Shown in pieces: positions 27,014 through 34,978 of a DNA stretch of 64,000 bases. The stretch lies in assembly GCF_014648915.1 (NCBI RefSeq), contig NZ_BMSA01000007.1:124001-188000 (forward strand), written 5' to 3'. The notes under the pieces were generated by a model. It was not told the origin of the DNA. It saw only the letters and a list, made by a program, of their open reading frames with translations, and ran no database searches. The stretch is from Streptomyces phaeofaciens. Lineage in GTDB: Bacteria; Actinomycetota; Actinomycetes; Streptomycetales; Streptomycetaceae. The position numbers and the translations under genes were made by a program. The stretch's first letter is position 1; every line of letters starts with the position of its first letter.

Positions 27014-27814
27014 TCAGGCGCGCTTGTAGACGGGCGGCCGCTTCTCCGTGAAGGCGCGGGCGCCTTCCTTGGCGTCGGCGGTGTCGAAGACCGGCCAGCC
27101 GCGGGTGAGTTCGGCGGCGAGGCCGTCGGTCTCGGTCATCTCGGCGGTCTCGTAGACCGACGCCTTGACGGCCTCGACGGCGAGCGGGCCGCAGGCGTTG
27201 ACGCGTTCGGCGATCTCCAGGGCCTTCTCCAGGGCGGTGCCGTCCGGGACGACATGCCCGACGAGACCGATGTCCGCGGCCTCGCGGGCGCTGTAGGGGC
27301 GGCCGGTGAGGAGCATCTCAAGGGCGTGGGTGCGCGGGATCTGGCGGGGCAGGCGGACCGTGGAGCCGCCGATGGGGAACAGGCCGCGCTTCACCTCGAA
27401 CAGGCCGAAGGTGGCGGACTCGCCCGCGACCCGGATGTCGGTGCCCTGGAGCATCTCGGTGCCGCCGGCCACGCAGTACCCCTCGACGGCGGCGATCACC
27501 GGCTTGCGGGGGCGGTGGTGGCGCAGCATCGCCTTCCAGTGCAGATCGGGGTCGGCCTTGAGCCGGTCGCGGTACTGCTCGCCCTCCATGCCGTGGCCGG
27601 CGAGGGCCTTGAGGTCCATGCCGGCGCAGAAGGTGCCGCCGGCGCCGGTGAACACGATCGAGCGGACCGAGTCGTCCGCGTCGGCCTCGATCCAGCCGTC
27701 GTACAGGCCGACGAGCATCGCCAGCGAGAGCGCGTTCTTCGCCTCGGGCCTGTTGAGCGTGAGCACCAGTGTGGCGCCCTCGCGCTGCACGGTGAGGTGT
27801 TCCGTCCCGCCCAT
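27014..27814 (-). CDS. Enoyl-CoA hydratase/isomerase family (crotonase) protein
   Basis: A 266-residue crotonase. Oxyanion-hole segments are AGGTFCAGMDLKALAG (about 60-75) and YCVAGGTEMLQGTDIRVA (about 115-130). The C-terminus AREAADIGLVGHVVPDG and DAKEGARAFTEKRPPVYK fits EchA proteins. In the second active-site segment one of the glutamates of classic hydratases is not evident at the usual place (GRGLFPIGGSTVRL type), so isomerase or hydratase cannot be separated. It is first in the ech-DUF35-thiolase operon. ATG 27814 has GGGAG six bases upstream. Two copies of a palindrome lie in its promoter region. Confidence 0.9.
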   Translation of the reverse strand: MGGTEHLTVQREGATLVLTLNRPEAKNALSLAMLVGLYDGWIEADADDSVRSIVFTGAGGTFCAGMDLKALAGHGMEGEQYRDRLKADPDLHWKAMLRHHRPRKPVIAAVEGYCVAGGTEMLQGTDIRVAGESATFGLFEVKRGLFPIGGSTVRLPRQIPRTHALEMLLTGRPYSAREAADIGLVGHVVPDGTALEKALEIAERVNACGPLAVEAVKASVYETAEMTETDGLAAELTRGWPVFDTADAKEGARAFTEKRPPVYKRA

Positions 27815-27888
27815 CGCCGTCTCCCGTCTCCGTTCCGCGTCCAGAACGAGAACAGGTTGCAGGAGGTGCGGAGGCACTTCAAGAGTTT

Positions 27889-27905
27889 TCTGACAGTCAG
27901 TCAGA
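27889..27905. promoter_or_regulatory. Palindromic operator copy 1, TCTGAC-N5-GTCAGA
   Basis: TCTGACAGTCAGTCAGA, a near-perfect inverted repeat with arms TCTGAC/GTCAGA. It lies 75 bp upstream of the enoyl-CoA hydratase start in the divergent spacer. The surrounding 20 bases recur identically at 27946-27965. The layout is typical of TetR-family control of acyl-CoA genes. Confidence 0.75.
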
Positions 27906-27945
27906 TTTGTTGGGAGGATTTCCCGAGGGCTCCCCTGCACCTAAC

Positions 27946-27962
27946 TCTGACAGTCAGTCAGA
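27946..27962. promoter_or_regulatory. Palindromic operator copy 2
   Basis: Identical 17-mer to the copy at 27889, 57 bp away and 96 bp before the acyl-CoA ligase start at 28058. Two copies between divergent genes suggest one per promoter. Confidence 0.75.
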
Positions 27963-28057
27963 TTTCTGCCGCGCGAACCCTTCCCACTTGCCGCTCCCTT
28001 TGCTCTGATGACCGGCATCCCTCGGGGACCCAGGCCGTCGTGAGGTCAGGAGGAGCG

Positions 28058-29662
28058 GTGGAGTACAACCTTGCCGACCTGTTCGAGTCGGTCGTCGACG
28101 TGGCGGCGGACCGTGAGGCGCTCGTGTACGTCGACCACCCGGGTACGGGCGCGGAGCGCCGGCTGACCTACGCGCAGCTGGACGCGGCGGCCAATCGCAT
28201 CGGCCATCATCTGCTGGACCGCGGGATCCGTCCCGGCGAGCACCTCGGCCTGCACCTCTACAACGGCGTGGAGTACCTCCAGACCGTGCTGGGCTGCCTG
28301 AAGGCCAGGATCGTGCCGGTCAACGTGAACTACCGGTACGTCGAGGAGGAGTTGGTCTACCTCTACCGGGACGCCGACCTGGTCGCGCTGGTCTTCGACG
28401 CCGAGTTCACGGACCGGGTGGCGGCTGCGCTGCCGCAGACCCCGGCACTGCGGCACCTGATCCGGGTGGGAGCGCCCGGCGAGGGATTCACCGCCTTCAC
28501 GGACGCCGAGGCCGGCGGCTCCCCGGAGCGCGGGTTCCCCGCCCGCTCGGGCGACGACCAGTTCATCATCTACACCGGCGGCACGACCGGGATGCCCAAG
28601 GGGGTGATGTGGCGCCAGGAGGACCTGTTCTTCTCCGGGCTGGGCGGCGGCGCGCCGACCGGGGAGCCGGTGAAGAAGCCGGAGGAGCTGGCCGAGCGGG
28701 TCGCGGCCGGCGGCTCGGGGATCACCTTCTTCCCCACACCGCCGCTGATGCACGGCACCTCCACCCTCACCGCCTTCATCGGCTTCAACTTCGGCCAACG
28801 GGTCGTGCTGCACCGCAAGTTCGCGCCCGAGGAGGTGCTGCGGACCATCGCGAAGGAGAAGGTCAACGCCATCTCCCTGGTCGGTGACGCGATGCTGCGG
28901 CCGCTGATCGACGCGCTGGAGGGCCCGATGCGGGGCACCGACTGCTCCTCGGTGTTCAGCGTGTCCTCGTCCGGGGCGATCATGTCGGACACGGTCCGCG
29001 GCCAGTTCCGGGCGCTGCTGCCGAACGCGATGCTGCTGAACAACTTCGGGTCCTCCGAGTCCGGCTTCAACGGCACGGCGACCGACGACTCGGGCCCCGT
29101 CCGCGGCTTCCGGGTCAAGGTCAACTCCCGTACCCGGGTGGTCGATCCGGCGACGTACGAGCCGATCGCGCCGGGCGAGGTCGGCCGGGTCGCCCAGCAC
29201 GGCCACGTCCCGCTCGGGTACTACAACGACCCGGTGAAAACGGCCGAGACGTTCTTCGAGAAGGACGGCGAGCGCTGGGTGCTGCTCGGCGACATGGCCA
29301 CGGTCGACGAGGAGGGCGTGGTCGTCGTCCTCGGCCGGGGCTCGCAGTGCATCAACACCGGGGGCGAGAAGGTGTACCCCGAGGAGGTCGAACAGGCCCT
29401 GAAGTCGCATCCGGACGTGTACGACGCCCTGGTGGCCGGGGTGCCGGACGCGACCTGGGGCAACCATGTGGCGGCGGTGGTGCAGATGCGCAAGGGCGCG
29501 CCTGCGCCCTCCCTCCAGGACATCCAGACGCACTGCCGCACCCGCCTGGCCGGCTACAAGATCCCGCGCCAGCTGGTGGTCGCCGACGCCATCCGCCGCT
29601 CACCGAGCGGCAAGGCGGACTACAGGTGGGCACGGGAGGTGGCGGTGGCGGCGGACGACTGA
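28058..29662 (+). CDS. Acyl-CoA ligase, FadD19-like
   Basis: A 534-residue ANL-family acyl-CoA synthetase. P-loop-like motif IIYTGGTTGMPKGVMW (about 170-185), LLNNFGSSESGF (about 328), WVLLGDMATVDEEG and GRGSQCINTGGEKVYPEEVE with the C-terminal SGKADYRW lysine. The N-terminus (NLADLFESVVDVAADREALV) and NVNYRYVEEELVYLYRDADL closely recall the FadD19 group that activates steroid side chains in mycobacteria; that substrate is not established here. GTG 28058 has AGGAGG immediately upstream. It is divergent from the ech operon across a spacer with two copies of a palindrome, implying co-regulation. Confidence 0.9.
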   Translation: MEYNLADLFESVVDVAADREALVYVDHPGTGAERRLTYAQLDAAANRIGHHLLDRGIRPGEHLGLHLYNGVEYLQTVLGCLKARIVPVNVNYRYVEEELVYLYRDADLVALVFDAEFTDRVAAALPQTPALRHLIRVGAPGEGFTAFTDAEAGGSPERGFPARSGDDQFIIYTGGTTGMPKGVMWRQEDLFFSGLGGGAPTGEPVKKPEELAERVAAGGSGITFFPTPPLMHGTSTLTAFIGFNFGQRVVLHRKFAPEEVLRTIAKEKVNAISLVGDAMLRPLIDALEGPMRGTDCSSVFSVSSSGAIMSDTVRGQFRALLPNAMLLNNFGSSESGFNGTATDDSGPVRGFRVKVNSRTRVVDPATYEPIAPGEVGRVAQHGHVPLGYYNDPVKTAETFFEKDGERWVLLGDMATVDEEGVVVVLGRGSQCINTGGEKVYPEEVEQALKSHPDVYDALVAGVPDATWGNHVAAVVQMRKGAPAPSLQDIQTHCRTRLAGYKIPRQLVVADAIRRSPSGKADYRWAREVAVAADD

Positions 29663-29673
29663 CGACACGGGAC

Positions 29674-30528
29674 TCACCCGGCCGGCGCGGCACCGTCGAG
29701 GAACGCGACGATACGCCCGGCGAACCCCTCCGGGTCGTCCAGCCACGGATAGTGGCCGGCGCCGGGCTGTACGGCGAGCCGGGCGTTCGGGAAGGCGTCG
29801 GCGGTGTGCCGGGCCAGCGCGGGACGGGGGCCGCCGTCAAGTTCGCCGGCGAGGACGAGGACCGGGGCGGTCACCGACGCGAGAGCGGCGCGCAGGGCGG
29901 GCGGGTCGAAGGCGGCCAGGTCGTGGAAGCGGTCGCCCGCCTCGTCGTTGCACTCCTCGTCCGAGGCCGCGTCGTGCGCCCGGGCCGTGGCGTCCCAGCG
30001 GCCGTAGAAGAAGGCGGCGAGCCGGTCCCAGTCGGGGTCGTCCTCGCCCGCCAGCCACGCCTCCAGCGCGGGGAACGCCGCCCCGAACCACGGCTCGTCC
30101 GCGCGCAGCCGGGCCGCCGCCAGCCGGTCCTCGGCGGTGGCCCGCTCGCCCAGGACCCACGGGATGACGGTGACCAGCGCGAGCCGGGCCACCCGGTGCG
30201 GGTACCGCGCCGCGTACAGCGTCGCGAGGCTGCCGCCCGCCGAGTGCGCGAGCAGGTCCATCCGCTCCAGCCCCAGATGGACGCGGAGCGCCTCGACGTC
30301 GTCCACCTGGCGGTCGCAGCGGTAGGTGGCCGGGTCGGCCGGCTCCGCGGAGTCGCCGGTGCCGCGCAGGTCGAGCAGGACGAGGCGGCGGTGGGCGGTG
30401 AGCCCGCCGAGGTCGCCCAGGTAGCGGGAGGCCCGCATCGGCCCGCCGGGCAGGACGACGAGCGGGTCGCCCTCGCCCCGGACGTGGTGGGCGAGCCGGG
30501 TTCCGTCGGGTGCGGTGAAGATCGGCAT
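29674..30528 (-). CDS. Alpha/beta hydrolase (proline iminopeptidase-like)
   Basis: A 284-residue alpha/beta hydrolase. Oxyanion region VVLPGGPMRASRY, nucleophile elbow LLAHSAGGSLATLYAARYP (Ser about 103), acid residue region VLAGELDGG and catalytic His in QPGAGHYPWLDDP. The HSAGGS elbow and the LDLRGTGDSAEP motif resemble proline iminopeptidase and related esterases. No signal peptide is present. It converges with the FadD19-like gene (11 bp between stops) and lies 63 bp after the stop of the next ligase gene on the same strand, so it may be the last gene of that operon. The substrate is unknown. Confidence 0.88.
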   Translation of the reverse strand: MPIFTAPDGTRLAHHVRGEGDPLVVLPGGPMRASRYLGDLGGLTAHRRLVLLDLRGTGDSAEPADPATYRCDRQVDDVEALRVHLGLERMDLLAHSAGGSLATLYAARYPHRVARLALVTVIPWVLGERATAEDRLAAARLRADEPWFGAAFPALEAWLAGEDDPDWDRLAAFFYGRWDATARAHDAASDEECNDEAGDRFHDLAAFDPPALRAALASVTAPVLVLAGELDGGPRPALARHTADAFPNARLAVQPGAGHYPWLDDPEGFAGRIVAFLDGAAPAG

Positions 30529-30591
30529 GTCCCCGATCCTCGGTGCCGGCGCCGCCCTCCCGCAACGGAAATCCGCCCGCCCCCTGCCGGG

Positions 30592-32085
30592 TCAGGCAAA
30601 CCTGTCCCGCAGCTCCCGCTTCAGGATCTTTCCGCTGGCGTTGCGCGGGAGTTCGTCCACGAAGACGACCCGCTTCGGCGCCTTGAAGGAGGTGAGCTTC
30701 TCCCGTGCGTGGGCGATGAGTTCCTCCTGCGTGACCTCGGTGCGCGGGACGACGACCGCGGTGATCACCTCGATCCACTTGTCGTCGGGCAGGCCGATCA
30801 CCGCGGCCTCGGCGACGGCCTCGTGGCTGTAGAGGGCGTCCTCGACCTGCCGTGAGGCGACCAGCACACCGCCGGAGTTGATGACGTCCTTGACCCGGTC
30901 GACGATGGTGAAGTAGCCGTGGGCGTCACGGACGGCGAGGTCGCCGGAGCGGAACCAGCCGTCGCGGAAGGCCTCGGCGGTCTCCTCGGGCTTGTCCCAG
31001 TAGCCCTCGCACAGCTGCGGGGAGCGGTAGACGATCTCACCGGGGGTGCCGTCGGGGACGTCCGCGCCGTCCTCGTCCACGACCCGGGCGTCCACGAAGA
31101 GGACCGTGCGGCCGCAGGAGTCCATACGGCCCTTGTGCTCGTCGGGGGCGAGGACGGTGGCGAGGGGACCGATCTCGCTCTGCCCGAAGCAGTTGTAGAA
31201 ACCCAGCTTCGGGAGGCGCTCGCGCAGCCGCTCCAGGACGGGGACCGGCATGATCGAGGCGCCGTAGTACGCCTTGCGCAGCCCGCTCAGGTCGCGGGTG
31301 GGGAAGTCGGGCCGGCCCGCGAGGCCGATCCACACGGTGGGCGGGGCGAAGAGGCTGTCGACGCGGCCCTCCTCGATCAGGTCGAACAGCCGGTCCCCGT
31401 CGGGCGCGTCGAGGATCAGGTTCGTGGCGCCGACCGCCAGGTACGGCAGCAGGAACACGTGCATCTGGGCCGAGTGGTAGAGCGGCAGCGAGTGCGCGGG
31501 GCGGTCGCCGGCGCTCAGGTCGAGGGCGGCGATCGCGCTGAGGTACTCGTGCACCAGCGCCCGGTGGCTCATCATCGCGCCCTTGGGCAGCGCCGTCGTC
31601 CCCGAGGTGTACAGCAGCTGCACCAGGTCCTCGCCGCGCGGCTCGGGACCGTCGTACGGCTCGCTGCCGGGCAGCCGGGCGAGCAGCGAGTCGTCGGCGT
31701 CGCGCAGGGGCAGCGTCCGTACCCCCTCGGGGAGCCGGTCCGCCAGGTCGGGATCGGCCAGGACGAGTGTGCTGCCGGACTGGCCGACGAGGTAGGCGAG
31801 GTCGTCGCCGGTGAGGTTCTGGTTGACGGGGACGTGCACCAGGCCGGCCCGGGCACAGGCGAGGAACGCGACGAGGTAGGCGTCGGAGTTGTGGCCGTAG
31901 GCGCCGACCCGGTCGCCGGGTGCGAGGCCCTGGCCGAGCAGGACGGTCGCCGCACGGGAGACGGCCCCGTCGAGTTCCTCGTAGGTCCAGGTGCGGTCGC
32001 GGTACTCGACCGCGACGCGGGCCGGGGTGCGGCGGGCACTGCGCCGCAGCACCCCGTCGACGGTACTGCCGTGTCCGGGCGTCAT
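30592..32085 (-). CDS. Long-chain acyl-CoA ligase (FadD-type)
   Basis: A 497-residue ANL enzyme. Motifs: LLYTSGTTALPKGAMMSH (about 160-177), FYNCFGQSEIGPLATVL (about 297), WFRSGDLAVRD, VDRVKDVINSGG and the C-terminal PRNASGKILKRELR with the catalytic lysine. No extra carrier or thioesterase domain is present. It likely activates a carboxylic acid for degradation by the neighbouring acyl-CoA enzymes. It lies downstream of another ligase gene (57-bp gap), and both run in the same direction as the NMO-type flavoprotein gene. ATG 32085 fits the family N-terminus (STVDGVLRRSARRTPARVAV). Confidence 0.92.
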   Translation of the reverse strand: MTPGHGSTVDGVLRRSARRTPARVAVEYRDRTWTYEELDGAVSRAATVLLGQGLAPGDRVGAYGHNSDAYLVAFLACARAGLVHVPVNQNLTGDDLAYLVGQSGSTLVLADPDLADRLPEGVRTLPLRDADDSLLARLPGSEPYDGPEPRGEDLVQLLYTSGTTALPKGAMMSHRALVHEYLSAIAALDLSAGDRPAHSLPLYHSAQMHVFLLPYLAVGATNLILDAPDGDRLFDLIEEGRVDSLFAPPTVWIGLAGRPDFPTRDLSGLRKAYYGASIMPVPVLERLRERLPKLGFYNCFGQSEIGPLATVLAPDEHKGRMDSCGRTVLFVDARVVDEDGADVPDGTPGEIVYRSPQLCEGYWDKPEETAEAFRDGWFRSGDLAVRDAHGYFTIVDRVKDVINSGGVLVASRQVEDALYSHEAVAEAAVIGLPDDKWIEVITAVVVPRTEVTQEELIAHAREKLTSFKAPKRVVFVDELPRNASGKILKRELRDRFA

Positions 32086-32142
32086 GCCACATGATCCTCG
32101 ACGGGCCGCCGGGGCAGGTCAAGTCGCCCGGGTGCCCGGGTG

Positions 32143-33696
32143 TCACAGCGGCCGGGTGCGGCCCTCCCAGTACGGCTCCCGCAGCCGCCGCTTGTACAGC
32201 TTGCCGTTCGGGTCGCGGGGCATCTCGGTGATGAAGTCGACACTCCTGGGGCGCTTGTAGCCGGCGAGGCGCTCCGCGCAGTGGGCGAGGAGTGCTTCGG
32301 CGAGGGCGGGGCCGGGGGTGTGGCCCGGTGCCGGTTCGACGACCGCCTTGACCTCCTCGCCCCAGTCGTCGTGCGGGATGCCGAAGGCGGCCGCGTCGGC
32401 GACGGCGGGGTGGGCGAGGAGCGCGGACTCGATCTCGGCCGGGTAGATGTTGACGCCGCCCGAGATGATCAGGTCGATCTTGCGGTCGCGGAGGAAGAGA
32501 TAGCCGTCCTCGTCGAGGACGCCGAGGTCGCCGACGGTGAAGAAGTCGCCGATGCGGCCCTTCCTCGTCTTGGCCTCGTCCTTGTGGTAGGCGAAGCCGC
32601 CGGTCGTCATCTTCATGTAGACGGTGCCGAGTTCACCCGGCGCGAGGCGGTTGCCGTCGTCGTCGAAGACCGCCAGTTCGCTGATGGGCCAGGCCTTGCC
32701 GACCGTGCCGGGCTTCTTCAGCCAGTCCTCGGCCGTGGCGAAGGCGCCGCCGCCCTCGCTGGCCGCGTAGTACTCCTCCACGCAGTCGCCCCACCACTCG
32801 ATCATGGCGCGTTTCACATGGTCGGGGCAGGGCGCGGCGCCGTGGATGGCGTGGCGCAGGGAGCTGACGTCGTAGCGGGCCCGGACGGTGTCCGGGAGGG
32901 CCAGCAGGCGGTGGAACTGGGTCGGGACCATGTGGGTGTGCGTGCAGCGATGGCCGTCGACGACCCGGAGCATCTCCTCGGGCGTCCACTTGTCCATCAG
33001 GACCAGCCGGTGGCCGATGTGCAGGGACGCGCCCGCGAACTGGAGGACGGCCGTGTGGTAGAGCGGCGAGCAGACGAGGTGGACGTTGTCGTCGAACGGC
33101 CGGATGCCGAAGATGCCGAGGAAGCCGCCGAGGTAGGACTCCTCGGGGAGCTTGCCGGGCAGCGGGCGCCGGATGCCGCGCGGGCGCCCCGTCGTGCCGG
33201 AGGTGTAGTTCATGACCCAGCCGAGGGTGCGGTCGGCGGGGGCCGACTCCGGTTGCCCGTCCAGGAGTTCGGCGTACGGGCGGAATCCCCCGACGTCGCC
33301 GACGGCGTACCGGTGGGTGGCGGGCAGGCCGGCCTCGTCGGCGGCGCGGGCGGCCTGGTCGCCGTAGCGCTCGTGCGCGAGGAGGACCTTGGCGCCGGAG
33401 TCGGAGACGATCCACGCGATCTCGGGCCCGACGAGATGGTGGTTGACGGGCACGAGGTAGAAGCCGGCCTGGGAGGCGGCGAGGTAGGCGGTGAAGAACT
33501 CGGCCGAGTTGGGCAGGACGACGGCGAAGGCGTCGCCGCGCTCCATCCCGGCCGCGCGCAGACCGTGCACCAGCCGGTTGGCGGATGCGTGCAGCCGTCC
33601 CGCGGTCCACTCCTGCCCGTCGGGGGCGACGAGGACCGTGCGGTCGGGGTCGGCGGTCGCCTGGGCCCAGAAGCCCGTGGGGGGTGTGCTGGTCAC
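32143..33696 (-). CDS. Acyl-CoA ligase (FadD-type), coupled to NMO-type gene
   Basis: A 517-residue ANL ligase. Motifs: VMNYTSGTTGRPRGIRRPLP (about 165), YYAASEGGGAF, FTVGDLGVLDEDG, DRKIDLIISGGVNIYPAE and DPNGKLYKRR. The GTG start at 33696 overlaps the TGA of the upstream NMO-type gene (GTGA), so expression is coupled and the two proteins probably work on the same compound. The layout recalls the ring-degradation pair FadD3/IpdC in mycobacteria, but other genes of that pathway (ipdAB) are absent, so this is only an analogy. A longer open frame upstream to 33945 is non-homologous. Confidence 0.9.
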   Translation of the reverse strand: MTSTPPTGFWAQATADPDRTVLVAPDGQEWTAGRLHASANRLVHGLRAAGMERGDAFAVVLPNSAEFFTAYLAASQAGFYLVPVNHHLVGPEIAWIVSDSGAKVLLAHERYGDQAARAADEAGLPATHRYAVGDVGGFRPYAELLDGQPESAPADRTLGWVMNYTSGTTGRPRGIRRPLPGKLPEESYLGGFLGIFGIRPFDDNVHLVCSPLYHTAVLQFAGASLHIGHRLVLMDKWTPEEMLRVVDGHRCTHTHMVPTQFHRLLALPDTVRARYDVSSLRHAIHGAAPCPDHVKRAMIEWWGDCVEEYYAASEGGGAFATAEDWLKKPGTVGKAWPISELAVFDDDGNRLAPGELGTVYMKMTTGGFAYHKDEAKTRKGRIGDFFTVGDLGVLDEDGYLFLRDRKIDLIISGGVNIYPAEIESALLAHPAVADAAAFGIPHDDWGEEVKAVVEPAPGHTPGPALAEALLAHCAERLAGYKRPRSVDFITEMPRDPNGKLYKRRLREPYWEGRTRPL

Positions 33697-34817
33697 TGGC
33701 CGCTCCTTCCGGCGATGCGCTGGACGCGGTCCACGGCCTGTTCGAAGCCTCGGGTGAGGTCGTCGAAGACGGCCCGGACACTGCGGACGTCGTTCATCCG
33801 GCCGACGATCTGGCCGACGGGGGTGCCGAGCAGCGGGTCGACCTCGTACTTCTGGATGCGCGAGACGGCCTCGGCGACCAGCAGGCCCTGGAGGGGCATG
33901 GGGAGGGTGCCGGGTCCGTCCGGGGCGTCCCAGGCGTCGGTCCACTCGGTACGGAGCTGACGTGCGGGTTTCCCGGTGAGGGCACGGGAGCGCACGGTGT
34001 CGCCTGAGCCGGCCGCGAGGAGTTTGCGGGTGAGGGCGGACGAATGCAGGTCGGCCTCGGCGGTGGTCAGCCAGAGGGAGCCGAGCCAGACGCCCTGGGC
34101 GCCGAGCGCGAGGGCGGCCGCGATCTGGCGTCCGCTGCCGATGCCGCCGGCGGCGAGCACCGGCAGCGGGTCGACGGCGTCGACGACCTCCGGGGTGAGC
34201 ACCATGGAGGCGATCTCACCGGTGTGGCCGCCGGCCTCGTACCCCTGCGCCACGACGATGTCGATGCCCGCCTCCTGGTGCTTGCGGGCGTGCCGGGCGC
34301 TGCCGGCGAGCGCGGCGACCAGGACGCCCCGCTCGTGGGCGCGGGCGACGATGTCGGCGGGCGGGGAGCCGAGGGCGTTGGCCAGCAGCCGGATGGGGTA
34401 GTCGAAGGCGACGTCGAGCTGGCTTCGGGCGACCTGTTCCATCCAGCCGGTGATCCGCCAGCCGGACGCCTCGCCCTCGGCCAGCTCGGGCACGCCGTAC
34501 TTGGCGAGGGTGTCCCGCACGAACTGCCGGTGCCCCTCGGGGATCATCGCCTCGACGTCGGCCTCGCTCAGTGCCTGACCGCTCGGGGCCTCCACCTTCT
34601 TGGCGGGCATGACGACGTCGAGTCCGTACGGCCGTCCTTCGACGTGCGCCTCGATCCAGTCGAGGTCGCGTTTGAGGTCCTCGGGAGCGGTGTAGCGGAC
34701 CGCGCCGAGCACGCCGAAGCCGCCGGCGCGGCTGATGGCCGCGGCGACGGCGGGGAACGGCGTGAAGCCGAAGACGGCGTGCTCGACTCCCAGTTGCTTG
34801 CTCAGCTCCGTCTGCAT
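33693..34817 (-). CDS. NMO/2-nitropropane-dioxygenase-family flavoprotein
   Basis: A 374-residue FMN-dependent TIM-barrel protein of the nitronate monooxygenase/enoyl-reductase family. Motifs: the N-terminal FGFTPFPAVAAAISRAGGFG, then QGYEAGGHTGEIASMVL (FMN phosphate-binding and His region, about 200-215) and VLAAGGIGSGRQIAAALALG (about 225-245). The member IpdC in mycobacteria works in steroid-ring breakdown, and others oxidise nitronates. The coupled acyl-CoA ligase gene favours an acyl-CoA substrate. ATG 34817. A copy of the TCTGAY-N5-GTCAGA palindrome lies 43 bp upstream, linking this operon to the ech/FadD19 promoter. Confidence 0.88.
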   Translation of the reverse strand: MQTELSKQLGVEHAVFGFTPFPAVAAAISRAGGFGVLGAVRYTAPEDLKRDLDWIEAHVEGRPYGLDVVMPAKKVEAPSGQALSEADVEAMIPEGHRQFVRDTLAKYGVPELAEGEASGWRITGWMEQVARSQLDVAFDYPIRLLANALGSPPADIVARAHERGVLVAALAGSARHARKHQEAGIDIVVAQGYEAGGHTGEIASMVLTPEVVDAVDPLPVLAAGGIGSGRQIAAALALGAQGVWLGSLWLTTAEADLHSSALTRKLLAAGSGDTVRSRALTGKPARQLRTEWTDAWDAPDGPGTLPMPLQGLLVAEAVSRIQKYEVDPLLGTPVGQIVGRMNDVRSVRAVFDDLTRGFEQAVDRVQRIAGRSGQ

Positions 34818-34859
34818 GGGCGCAGGATGCCGCAGTCCTCCGGTCGACGGAAGGCCTTT

Positions 34860-34876
34860 TCTGATACACCGTCAGA
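34860..34876. promoter_or_regulatory. Palindromic operator copy 3 (variant)
   Basis: TCTGATACACCGTCAGA, sharing TCTGAY-N5-GTCAGA and the following TTCTTGTT-like context with the two copies near 27900. It lies 43 bp upstream of the NMO-type start. Confidence 0.65.
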
Positions 34877-34978
34877 TTCTTGTTCGCCGCCGGCCGGCCG
34901 GACCGCGTAAGTGCGCCTCCCGCCTCACCGGGACGGTCCCGCGGGCCGATGGCGGTATTGCGGGCCCGAACCGGCCCG

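Noticed and set aside
23815..34817. A complete cholesterol degradation pathway
   Set aside because: Only Ltp, DUF35, FadD, hydratase and NMO-type members are seen. Ring-cleavage enzymes (KshAB, HsaA-D), IpdAB and Mce4 genes are missing from the window, so only analogy is justified.
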